A DNA stretch of 64,000 bases from NCBI GenBank assembly GCA_019638495.1, contig JAHBTQ010000003.1, positions 124,001 to 188,000 of the forward strand. The letters run 5' to 3'. Within the stretch, counting starts at the first letter, position 1. Each line of letters begins with the position of its first letter. Shown here in pieces: positions 17,601 through 25,982 of the stretch. The position numbers were made by a program, and so were the translations under genes. Source of the DNA: Taibaiella sp. Lineage in GTDB: Bacteria; Bacteroidota; Bacteroidia; Chitinophagales; Chitinophagaceae. The notes beneath the pieces are model-generated. The model was not told the origin of the DNA and did no database searches. It worked only from the letters and a program-made list of their open reading frames with translations.

Positions 17601-17645
17601 TGTTCTCCGTTTTTACTAACTTACGTGCCGCAAGCGAGCGGTAGC

Positions 17646-18176
17646 ATGATAAGGTTGAAACGAATTGATACTCCCCTTGGCCGTATGCGAGTAGGGGCTA
17701 CAAATAAAGGTATTTGTTTATTTGATTTCCAGTATCGTCGTAGTATCGAGGGAATAATGGACCGGATCGAAAAGTTACTTGACGATAAATTCCAGGATGG
17801 GGAGAGTGAGTTTTTCCCGGTACTGGAGCAACAAGTTGCTGAGTATTTTGCCGGTACCAGGAAAGAATTTGACGTGCCTCTGCATCTGGTAGGTTCTGAT
17901 TTTCAGAAAAGTGTCTGGAAGGCGCTTCTGGACATACCTTATGGAGAAACCCGCTCCTATAAGCAGCAGTCGCTGGTGCTGGGTAATGAAAAGGCCATTC
18001 GGGCCGTGGCAGGTGCCAATGGCGACAATGGCATAGCGATCATTGTGCCCTGTCACAGGATAATAGGGGAAGACGGCAGCCTTACCGGCTATGGCGGTGG
18101 CTTGCAGCGAAAGAAGTGGCTCCTGGACCACGAAAGCAGAAATAGCGGAAAAGCAGTGCAGGGACAGCTTTTTTAA
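17646..18176 (+). CDS. ogt: Methylated-DNA-protein-cysteine S-methyltransferase
   Basis: A 176-residue O6-alkylguanine DNA alkyltransferase. The suicide cysteine is C136 in IIVPCHRIIG, with the helix-turn-helix region VWKALLDIPYGETRSYKQQSLVLGNEKAIRAVAGANGDN before it and GSLTGYGGGLQRKKWLLDHE after it. It removes O6-methyl or alkyl groups from guanine in one irreversible transfer. There is no Ada-type N-terminal regulatory domain. Start taken at ATG 17646; an in-frame GTG at 17625 is also possible. It lies 45 bases after plsX and may be co-transcribed with it. Confidence 0.94.
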   Translation: MIRLKRIDTPLGRMRVGATNKGICLFDFQYRRSIEGIMDRIEKLLDDKFQDGESEFFPVLEQQVAEYFAGTRKEFDVPLHLVGSDFQKSVWKALLDIPYGETRSYKQQSLVLGNEKAIRAVAGANGDNGIAIIVPCHRIIGEDGSLTGYGGGLQRKKWLLDHESRNSGKAVQGQLF

Positions 18177-18425
18177 ATGATGTCTATGTGTGACACCCCG
18201 GTGTACTCTACATTGGGGAATTGGCGACAAACATAAAATTTGGGGCGAAATCGTATTATTCGTACGAATTATTTCGGTCTTGCTAATACCTTGTGAATAG
18301 GGAATAATATGTTGGTTAACGGTGGTACGAAAGGATGGTAGTAAGCACAAATAGCCTGATATTTGTAGGATGGAAGCGCCATAGTTTCCAAAAATTGTAA
18401 CGCACCAGAAATCTATTCGGTAATT

Positions 18426-18827
18426 ATGTCAAATATTTTAGTAATAGAGGATGACGATATTATGCTAAAGGCAATTCGTAACATTCTGCGTAAGGATGGC
18501 CACGAAGTGTTGACGGCAAAAGACGGGAAAGAGGCATTTGAGAAATTGGACAATGAAGAGTATGACGTAGTGATCACCGACCTTATGATGCCATATGCTA
18601 ATGGCCTGGAGGTAGTGAGCCGGTTGCGCAGCAATGCCGCGAAGCGCCACGTTGGTATAATCGTATGTTCGTCCGTAGGTAACGAGGAGACGATAACTGA
18701 GGCATTTCGCCTGGGAGCTGACGATTATCTGAAGAAGCCGATAATGGCCGGTGAATTGATGATTCGCATCAGGAAGTTGTTGGCAAACAGAAATAGTGAG
18801 GTGAAGCTGGTGACAAAGAAAAAATAG
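18426..18827 (+). CDS. Stand-alone response regulator receiver
   Basis: A 133-residue receiver-only protein. Acidic pocket D9/D10, phosphoacceptor D52 (VVITDLMMP), S82 of IVCSS, and K104 in YLKKPI are all in place, so it should be phosphorylated by a histidine kinase. There is no output domain, so it must act by protein contact. It is the first gene of a packed run: the membrane HEAT-repeat protein starts seven bases after its stop and two glycosyltransferases follow, suggesting phospho-dependent control of polysaccharide synthesis. A near-consensus GATATTTG at 18358-18365 may be the promoter. No cognate kinase is adjacent. Confidence 0.92.
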   Translation: MSNILVIEDDDIMLKAIRNILRKDGHEVLTAKDGKEAFEKLDNEEYDVVITDLMMPYANGLEVVSRLRSNAAKRHVGIIVCSSVGNEETITEAFRLGADDYLKKPIMAGELMIRIRKLLANRNSEVKLVTKKK

Positions 18828-18834
18828 GAATGGC

Positions 18835-19989
18835 ATGTGGAGGGATCTGGTAGACCTTTTATTTCAGGCATACGAACAGTTCAGCCTGCTACCGTTATTT
18901 ATTGAGATAGCGCTTGCGTTTATCGTGATCGCTATATTGGCAACGATAGTTGCCTACAGTGCTATCATGTACAAGCGCTACAAGAGCTATGTACATGATA
19001 AGCGCGTTGCATTTATCAGCCCTATCATTGAAGAGATGATCACAGAGCAGGTGCTACTCAACGAGAAGCTGGGGATGGATGTACCTACTGAGGACATTGA
19101 ATTCGATCCGGCTGCCTTAGCGAACAAGATATATAAAAAGCCATTCGTTCGCCAGATACTCATTGAAACACTCATTGCATATAGAAAGAATTTTCGGGGT
19201 GAGGTAGGGGAACTGCTTCGCAAGCTCTACATTGACATGGAGCTGCAGAAGGATTCGTTTTCGAAGCTAAAGTCTGTACGGTGGGAGAAAAAGATTAAGG
19301 CAGTGGTGGAGTTGACGCAGATGGATATCTCCATATCAGACGTTACGATTCTTCCGCTCACTAACAGTACAAACCCGTCCTTGCGTGCTGCCGCGCGAAA
19401 TGCATATGTGCAGCTCAGTAAGAATGAGCCATTTAAGTTTTTTGATATCGCCACAGAGCCGCTGCTCCCCTGGGATCAGCTGGAACTGTTTAAGATCATC
19501 ACTACTACAAAGGACATAGCAATTCCTAACTTCTCTCGCTGGGTGAGCTACTCTACAAACAAGAGCATTATCTCCTTTTGCCTGAAGCTGATAGCGCACT
19601 ATGACCAGCAGAGCGCAATACCGGCAGTTATGGAACTGCTGAACAACAAGGACCACTACTTTCGTGCAGATGCAATCTCCTGCCTTGGGAAATTGTCTGC
19701 AGACGCAGCTGAAGAGAAGATGGTAAAGATATATACCCACCAGCCGTTGAATTGCCAGATTGAGATATTGAAAGCGATGGGAAGTATAGCCTCAGGGCGA
19801 AACCTGGAGTTTCTAAAATCAGAATTTCTCTATTCATCCAACTTCGATATCCGGATGAATGCCGCTCGTGCCATTATCAGGCACAATACACAAGCCTCGC
19901 GCCTGATGGTGGAGGAACTTATGGAAATGACCTACGAAGAAAATCAGTTGATCATCAAACACTGTCTGAATCCGCTGATCAAATACTAA
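18835..19989 (+). CDS. Membrane-anchored HEAT-repeat protein of the exopolysaccharide cluster
   Basis: A 384-residue protein with one strong TM helix near the N-terminus (about residues 17-43, LPLFIEIALAFIVIAILATIVAYSAIMY). The soluble remainder is a run of paired helices of about 30 residues each; the clearest HEAT-like units are at 240-350 (SAIPAVMELLNNKDHYFRADAISCLGKL and following). This predicts an inner-membrane anchor with a cytoplasmic alpha-solenoid, suitable as a docking platform. Its stop codon overlaps the start of the first glycosyltransferase (TAATG), which indicates translational coupling and probably a direct partnership. I infer a scaffold joining the receiver and the synthases; no specific family is recognised. 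Confidence 0.8.
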   Translation: MWRDLVDLLFQAYEQFSLLPLFIEIALAFIVIAILATIVAYSAIMYKRYKSYVHDKRVAFISPIIEEMITEQVLLNEKLGMDVPTEDIEFDPAALANKIYKKPFVRQILIETLIAYRKNFRGEVGELLRKLYIDMELQKDSFSKLKSVRWEKKIKAVVELTQMDISISDVTILPLTNSTNPSLRAAARNAYVQLSKNEPFKFFDIATEPLLPWDQLELFKIITTTKDIAIPNFSRWVSYSTNKSIISFCLKLIAHYDQQSAIPAVMELLNNKDHYFRADAISCLGKLSADAAEEKMVKIYTHQPLNCQIEILKAMGSIASGRNLEFLKSEFLYSSNFDIRMNAARAIIRHNTQASRLMVEELMEMTYEENQLIIKHCLNPLIKY

Positions 19990-21449
19990 TGGGAGCAACG
20001 TTTGTAGAATATGCATCAGTCTTTTTTGAGACCACCGTGTTTTTGTACGGGACGGTACTGTTGCTTATTTATGCAATGCTTGCCGTAATGTCGTTCATCA
20101 ATATCAGGCTGTTCCTTCGAAAGGAAAGCTATACCGACTATAAGGTTATCGTTGGTTCGCCGCTGGCTCCCGGCATTTCTGTGATTGCCCCTGCCTTCAA
20201 TGAAGGTCTCACCATCATCAGCAACATCCGTTCTCTGCTCACGTTTGACTATCCAAACTATGAAGTGATCATCATCAATGATGGTAGTACCGATGATACG
20301 CTGGAGAAGGTGGTGAATGAGTTTTCCCTCGTTAAGGTAGATTTCGCTTATGACATTAAGCTATCTGCAAAGCCTGTGCGTGGTGTGTACAAATCCACTG
20401 ACGAGGCATATGCAAAGCTGGTGATAGTGGATAAGGAAAATGGAAAGTCTAAAGCTGATGCCACTAATGTGGGTATCAATGTGGCTGCCTATCCTTACTT
20501 CCTGTGTACGGACGTAGACTGTATCCTTCACGACCAGACATTGCAGATGCTCATTCGTCCCATGATGGAGGAAGAAAATAAGCGTGTGATTGCTACAGGT
20601 GCTACGCTGCGCATGGCCAATTCATGCGAAGTAGATGAAGGCGTGCTGATAAAGATCGTAGCGCCCAAGCCACTGCTGGCCCGTTTTCAGGAGCTGGAGT
20701 ATATACGCTCGTTCGTTCTTGGCAAAATGGGGTGGAGCTACATCAATGCTGTGCCTAACGTGTCGGGTGGTCTTGGCATGTTTGATAAGGAGATCGCTGT
20801 TAAAGCGGGCGGCTACGACCCGGCATCATTTGGAGAAGATATGGAGCTGCGCATGCGTATGTCTCGTTATGTCTATGACAACAAGATTGACGCCGCAGTG
20901 CGATATATCCCAACAACTCTTTGCTGGACGGAGGGACCTACTTCTCTGAAGATATTCATGCGTCAGCGTACGCGCTGGGCCAGGGGGCTGCTACAGCTGA
21001 TGCAGGCGCATAAGAAGATGCTCTTTAATCCGGCATACGGAAGGGTGGGGCTCATTGTGTTCCCATACAACTTCTTCTTTGAGCTGCTGGCACCGGTCAT
21101 TGAGTTTCTTGGAATTATTTACTACATATTCCTCATCTACTTTGGCCTGGTAAACTGGCCTTATGCCATCATCCTGCTGATATTCGTGTATACCTATTCA
21201 GTAATGATCTCGTCACTATCGGTACTGTGGGATCAGCTGACTTTCCAATATTACAAGACGTGGCGAGATGTGGTCGGTATTATATCCATGGTATTCATTG
21301 AGATGCTTATTTACCATCCATTAATCGTTGTATTCGCACTTCGTGGTTATTATTTCCATCTGTCGAACAGAACACACACATGGGGTAATATGCAACGGCG
21401 AGGATTTAAAAAAGCAACAGACAATACACCGAAAGCAGCAACGACATAA
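19989..21449 (+). CDS. Membrane processive-type family 2 glycosyltransferase (first paralogue)
   Basis: A 486-residue membrane glycosyltransferase similar in layout to PgaC, hyaluronan and cellulose synthases. N-terminal TM at about 15-40; GT-A domain with INDGSTDD (97-103), CTDVDC (DVD at 175-177), GED at 282-284, and QRTRW at 326-330 (the Q-x-x-RW motif of processive enzymes); three or four C-terminal TM helices at about 355-455. The tail WGNMQRRGF is shared with the next gene. Such enzymes polymerise UDP-sugars and thread the chain through the membrane. The substrate cannot be read from sequence. It is coupled to the HEAT gene by overlapping stop and start codons and is followed 18 bases later by a paralogue. 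Confidence 0.9.
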   Translation: MGATFVEYASVFFETTVFLYGTVLLLIYAMLAVMSFINIRLFLRKESYTDYKVIVGSPLAPGISVIAPAFNEGLTIISNIRSLLTFDYPNYEVIIINDGSTDDTLEKVVNEFSLVKVDFAYDIKLSAKPVRGVYKSTDEAYAKLVIVDKENGKSKADATNVGINVAAYPYFLCTDVDCILHDQTLQMLIRPMMEEENKRVIATGATLRMANSCEVDEGVLIKIVAPKPLLARFQELEYIRSFVLGKMGWSYINAVPNVSGGLGMFDKEIAVKAGGYDPASFGEDMELRMRMSRYVYDNKIDAAVRYIPTTLCWTEGPTSLKIFMRQRTRWARGLLQLMQAHKKMLFNPAYGRVGLIVFPYNFFFELLAPVIEFLGIIYYIFLIYFGLVNWPYAIILLIFVYTYSVMISSLSVLWDQLTFQYYKTWRDVVGIISMVFIEMLIYHPLIVVFALRGYYFHLSNRTHTWGNMQRRGFKKATDNTPKAATT

Positions 21450-21467
21450 GCACAAGACGGCGAAGGC

Positions 21468-23018
21468 ATGGGGGTTATATACAGTTTTTTTTCAGGAGGG
21501 AATTTTTGGGACGCCATCGGGGCGTTCTATCAATCGGCCGTATTCATTTACGGTACTTCCTTGTTAATGGCTTATGCCCTTCTTGCCATCATGTCCCTGA
21601 CCTCCATTCAGCGGTACATGAAGAAGAATGCCTCTATCGATTTTAATGTGATAGTTGAATCTCCTTTGGCGCCAGGTATCTCTGTGGTTGCTCCCGCCTA
21701 CAATGAGGGCGTTACAATTATCTCCAACGTGCGGTCTTTGCTTACGTTCAACTATCCGAAGTTCGAAGTTGTAATTGTCAATGACGGAAGCACGGATGAC
21801 ACGCTTGAGAAATTGATTGATGAATTTGAGCTGGTTCATGTGGAGTATGCCTTCAGGGAAAAGCTGAACTGCCAGCCAATAAAGAGGATTTTCAAGTCGA
21901 CCAACCGAGCCTACGAGAAACTTGTGGTGGTAGACAAGGTGAATGGAAAGTCGAAGGCCGATGCATCCAATGCCGGAATCAACATTTCTGCATTCGACTA
22001 CTTCCTGTGTACGGACGTGGATTGTATCCTTGATAAGGACACACTGATAAAGCTGATAAAGCCTTTCATGGACCAGGAATCCACCAAGATCAAGGAGGTA
22101 GGAACACCTTGCGAGGAGTGCGGTCACACACATATCGAGGAGGATCATAGGCGCGTTATTGCCTCAGGTGCTACCCTGCGCATGGTGAATTCCTGCGATG
22201 TGGATGAGGGGTTGATGATACGAGTGCGCCCACCACGCAGGATAATTCCCAGGTTTCAGGAAATGGAGTACATCCGTGCCTACATGCTCGGTAAGATGGG
22301 TTGGGACCTCATAAACTGTGTGCCAAACGTATCGGGTGGCCTCGGCATGTTTGACAAAGAGATCGCAGTAAAAGCAGGTGGATACGATTCGAAGTCTTTT
22401 GGCGAGGACATGGACATGATCACACGCATGTGTGCTTTCATGAAGGATAATAAGCGCAAATACTCTATCCGGTACGTGCCCGCCACCCTCTGCTGGACGG
22501 AAGGCCCGACGACACTGAAGGTATTTGGCCGCCAGCGGTCCAGGTGGGGACGCGGCCTGGCTCAGATCATGAGCATCCACCGAAAGATCATTTTTAATCC
22601 GAGGTACGGACGCCTTGGGCTTGTAGTGTTCCCCTATAACTTTTTGTACGAATTGCTGGCCCCCATCGTTGAGTTTACAGGGGTGCTGTTCTATATATAT
22701 CTCATAGTGACTGGACAGATCAACTGGCCATTCGCTATCATTCTGATCGTATTCGTTTATACCTATTCGGTCATGATCACCACACTTGCTCTGCTGTGGG
22801 ATCAGATCACATTTAAGTATTACAAAACCTGGGGAGAAACTATCGGGCTGTGCCTTATGGCTTTCCTGGAGCCATTTATTTACCACCCACTCATCATGTT
22901 CTTTGCGATAAAAGGATATTTCAATTTTATCACAGGAAGAAAACACGTTTGGGGAAATATGCAGCGCCAGGGATTTGGTATGCAGTCTGCCAAGAAGAAA
23001 GGGGCTGCTGCAGCCTAA
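21468..23018 (+). CDS. Membrane processive-type family 2 glycosyltransferase (second paralogue, with Cys/His insert)
   Basis: A 516-residue paralogue of the preceding enzyme with the same topology and motifs: VNDGSTDD, CTDVDC (DVD 183-185), GED 312-314, QRSRW 356-360, C-terminal TM helices and the tail WGNMQRQGF. The main difference is a short insert after the DVD helix (about residues 203-226) holding C215-E-E-C218-G-H220-T-H222, a possible small metal-binding knuckle absent from the first paralogue. Both copies keep the catalytic motifs, so neither looks dead. They may make two polymers, alternate two sugars or form a heteromeric synthase. A hairpin lies in the 54-base gap before the outer-membrane gene. 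Confidence 0.9.
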   Translation: MGVIYSFFSGGNFWDAIGAFYQSAVFIYGTSLLMAYALLAIMSLTSIQRYMKKNASIDFNVIVESPLAPGISVVAPAYNEGVTIISNVRSLLTFNYPKFEVVIVNDGSTDDTLEKLIDEFELVHVEYAFREKLNCQPIKRIFKSTNRAYEKLVVVDKVNGKSKADASNAGINISAFDYFLCTDVDCILDKDTLIKLIKPFMDQESTKIKEVGTPCEECGHTHIEEDHRRVIASGATLRMVNSCDVDEGLMIRVRPPRRIIPRFQEMEYIRAYMLGKMGWDLINCVPNVSGGLGMFDKEIAVKAGGYDSKSFGEDMDMITRMCAFMKDNKRKYSIRYVPATLCWTEGPTTLKVFGRQRSRWGRGLAQIMSIHRKIIFNPRYGRLGLVVFPYNFLYELLAPIVEFTGVLFYIYLIVTGQINWPFAIILIVFVYTYSVMITTLALLWDQITFKYYKTWGETIGLCLMAFLEPFIYHPLIMFFAIKGYFNFITGRKHVWGNMQRQGFGMQSAKKKGAAAA

Positions 23019-23033
23019 ACCGTTGGTGTAAAG

Positions 23034-23051
23034 TGAACCCGTCGGGGTTCA
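23034..23051 (+). other. Intergenic hairpin inside the exopolysaccharide cluster
   Basis: A 7-base stem TGAACCC/GGGTTCA with loop GTCG lies between the second glycosyltransferase and the TPR-barrel gene. No T tract follows, so it is more likely an RNA-processing, stability or weak attenuation element than a terminator. Confidence 0.4.
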
Positions 23052-23072
23052 GTAAAAGATAAAGCAAAGGAA

Positions 23073-25970
23073 ATGAATTCTATTAAACGGGCGTTACTGT
23101 TGGTGCTGATACTTTTGGCGGGTCTCTCTGCTGATGGTCAGTGGCTTAAGATGATTGAGTCGTCTGATAATCTGTATAACGAGGCGAAGAAAGAGATAGA
23201 GTTGAAGCACTACCAAAAGGCTATCAACATGTGTAGCAAGGCCATTGATATCTCTCCGAAGAACCTCGACATTCACCTGTTATTGGGACATGCTTACGCT
23301 CTTTCAGGCAAGATAGATAGTGCGCGACTGGAGCTGAACTATGTAATTACCAAAAGCCCAAAGTATCGCGACGCCTATATCTACCTCGTAAATATGGAGG
23401 CGACCGCCTGTAACTATCTGCAGGCACTCGAGTACGCAGATATGGGACTTAAATACTTTCCCAATGATCGTGACCTGCTGCTAAAGAAACTGGATATCTA
23501 CATAAAGATGGGCGACTGGATCGAGAGCAATAAGCTGGCGGAATACCTTTTTGATCGTTTCTCAACGGATCCTTTTATTCGAAGTGTATACCTTGATTAC
23601 AAACTGGCTGTGGCGAGACAGTATTCTCACCGCGGGTATATCGACATTGCGAGACGGGCATATGAGGCGGTGCTGGAACAGGACCCGATGAATAAAGAGG
23701 CGCTGACCGCGATATACTCGATCGATGTGCGATCAGGAAACTATGAAAGTTCGCTTGCATACACCAATCGTGCCCTCCAATCTATGCCTACTTCATATGA
23801 ATTCCTGCTGAAGAAGGTAAGCATACTGGACGCTATGTCGCGTTATGTAGAGGCAATAGAAGTAGTGGAAAAGCTGCTTAAACTCTATCCGACAAACAGC
23901 GATGTATTGAGGCTGAATTCATATATCCGAATGACAGCAGGACATTTTTATATGAATACAGATCCATACCTGCTCTATAGTGGCGTTCTGGAGCGCGATC
24001 CGGGCAATAGCGAGGCATTGCATTATGCTATCAATATTGCGTTTAGCAGGGGTATGTTGCCCGAGGCTCTTCAGTGGATAAATTACGGACTAAAGCGTAG
24101 CCCTAATGACTATGATCTGCTCAAGAAGAAGTTGGGGATTTTGGAGAGCATGAAGCGATATGGTGCGGCTTCTGCGATAGCCGAAAAGCTTTACAAGGAC
24201 AATCCGACCGATGTAAATAAGGCTAACTTCCTGGAGCTACGTACGCTTGCGGCCAAACAATTCATGAACGATATGGAGTACGACAGTGCCGTAGTCGCGT
24301 TGCGTTCAGTGCTGTTTTATGATCGTACAAACCTGGGGGCAGTAAGTTACCTTGTTAATGTGTATACCGCCCAGAAGCGATATGATGACGCCCTTCGCGC
24401 GATAGATGAGGCACTGGCCTACTATCCCAGCGATGAGACCTTACTTTTCAAGAAAGCTGCTGTGCTGGAGGGTTATCAGCGCTACGCAGATGCTGCAGAG
24501 ATTTCAAAAGCGCTACTTGAAGCCCATCCTGAAAACCGGCAGTACTTGTCGAGTCTTATAGAGCAGTCGCTGGCTGCAGGGAGGCAATCAATGCAGTTTG
24601 ATGATTATTTTAACACACTTCGCGTGTTAAAAGATGTGCTTGAGAAACAGCCGGACAACGTAGACGCGCTGAACTACATCATCAACATAGAGAGCGCCAT
24701 GAAGAACTATGATTCGGCGCTTTACTATGCCGATCAGGGTTTGCGTTATTATCCTGATTCGAAAGATTTCCTGTTTCGAAAATCCCTTGTGTTTGCTGAT
24801 GCGCAGCAGTACAAGGTTGCATACGATATATCCGAGAGTCTTTACAAGCAATACCCCTACAATGCGCGTTATAGAGATGCGGCAATGATGCATCGCATTG
24901 GTGCCGGAAGGCTTTACCTGGAAACACAGGGTAATAAGGACAGTGCCCTGGTTGAGTTTTTCAGGGCGCTGGAGATTGCACCCAAGGATACAATTCCAAT
25001 GTACTACACAATAAACATGCTCTATGACCTGAAGAAATATGACACTGCACTTGTGATCCTGGACAAGGGTAGGAGGCTATACCCCAACAATCCGTTTTTC
25101 CTGATGCGCAAGGCCGAAGTGCTGCAGCAACAGCGGAAATTTGAAGAAGCATGGAGGGTTGCTGATACTTTACAAAAGCTCTACCCACAGACGAAGTACA
25201 TTGATTTTGCTGCACTGCTTTATTCTTTAAGGCTGAAGAATGCTATAGGACTGTTCTACTTGCAATCCAAGATCATCGACGCCAGTAACGTGCCGAAGAT
25301 AAATAGCATTGCTACTGTGCAATACTCCAGGTATCACCGCCGGGGAACGATAAATCTGCGCGTGAACTATGCGGGCCGCACGACCGGTACCGGTTTTCAG
25401 GGCGAGGCAGAGACCTACTATAATCACACAAAGAAGTGGTTCTCCTATGCTATACTCTCTTACTCACCCGATATAACTATTTTTCCCGAGCTCAAGGCGG
25501 GTTATTCGATTAACAGAGGTTTTCCCAGGGGGTATTCCGGTGAGCTGGGGATACGTTACCTGAAGCTAAGTGGTGGAACGATGACCTCGCCGGTTGTGGG
25601 TTTGACGCGGGAAGTGAAAGATTTTCTATTGAACCTGAAGGTTTATTACCAGGATCTTAAGTATAACGATACGATCGCGGGTCACTACTACTCAGGTATT
25701 TTCACTGCACGATATTACTTACGCGAAAACCGCTCTGAGTTTTTCTCGGCAATGGCAGGATACGGTAACGTTCCCGACGACTTCAGTACCAACTATTTCC
25801 TGAGTACGTTAGCTACTTATAAGACTGTGAGTTGTGGCGTGGGCTACCGCAGACAGGTTTTTTATCTTACCACGTTTGGTATAAATGCGACGTGGTATAA
25901 TATCAAGACGAATGCCACAATATTCAGAAACCAGTACGATATTTACCTCCAGTTGCAACGCAGGTTCTGA
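23073..25970 (+). CDS. TPR protein with C-terminal YaiO-like outer-membrane beta-barrel
   Basis: A 965-residue exported protein: signal peptide (about 1-22, ending ADGQ), then about 700 residues of TPR-like repeats (recurring pattern ALxYADxGLKxxPNDxDLLxKKxxIL), then a beta-rich C-terminal region of about 210 residues (from RYHRRGTINLRVNYAGR) ending in an aromatic residue (LQLQRRF), as outer-membrane barrels do. The C-terminal part resembles the YaiO family. TPR plus barrel is the architecture of PgaA and BcsC/AlgK-AlgE exporters, which guide a polymer through the periplasm and out. A good ribosome-binding sequence (AAAGGAA) precedes the ATG. I infer the export pore of the cluster. Confidence 0.87.
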   Translation: MNSIKRALLLVLILLAGLSADGQWLKMIESSDNLYNEAKKEIELKHYQKAINMCSKAIDISPKNLDIHLLLGHAYALSGKIDSARLELNYVITKSPKYRDAYIYLVNMEATACNYLQALEYADMGLKYFPNDRDLLLKKLDIYIKMGDWIESNKLAEYLFDRFSTDPFIRSVYLDYKLAVARQYSHRGYIDIARRAYEAVLEQDPMNKEALTAIYSIDVRSGNYESSLAYTNRALQSMPTSYEFLLKKVSILDAMSRYVEAIEVVEKLLKLYPTNSDVLRLNSYIRMTAGHFYMNTDPYLLYSGVLERDPGNSEALHYAINIAFSRGMLPEALQWINYGLKRSPNDYDLLKKKLGILESMKRYGAASAIAEKLYKDNPTDVNKANFLELRTLAAKQFMNDMEYDSAVVALRSVLFYDRTNLGAVSYLVNVYTAQKRYDDALRAIDEALAYYPSDETLLFKKAAVLEGYQRYADAAEISKALLEAHPENRQYLSSLIEQSLAAGRQSMQFDDYFNTLRVLKDVLEKQPDNVDALNYIINIESAMKNYDSALYYADQGLRYYPDSKDFLFRKSLVFADAQQYKVAYDISESLYKQYPYNARYRDAAMMHRIGAGRLYLETQGNKDSALVEFFRALEIAPKDTIPMYYTINMLYDLKKYDTALVILDKGRRLYPNNPFFLMRKAEVLQQQRKFEEAWRVADTLQKLYPQTKYIDFAALLYSLRLKNAIGLFYLQSKIIDASNVPKINSIATVQYSRYHRRGTINLRVNYAGRTTGTGFQGEAETYYNHTKKWFSYAILSYSPDITIFPELKAGYSINRGFPRGYSGELGIRYLKLSGGTMTSPVVGLTREVKDFLLNLKVYYQDLKYNDTIAGHYYSGIFTARYYLRENRSEFFSAMAGYGNVPDDFSTNYFLSTLATYKTVSCGVGYRRQVFYLTTFGINATWYNIKTNATIFRNQYDIYLQLQRRF

Positions 25971-25982
25971 TAAAGTTACAAG

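Noticed and set aside
22164..22946. 260-residue minus-strand frame
   Set aside because: Antisense shadow of the second glycosyltransferase.
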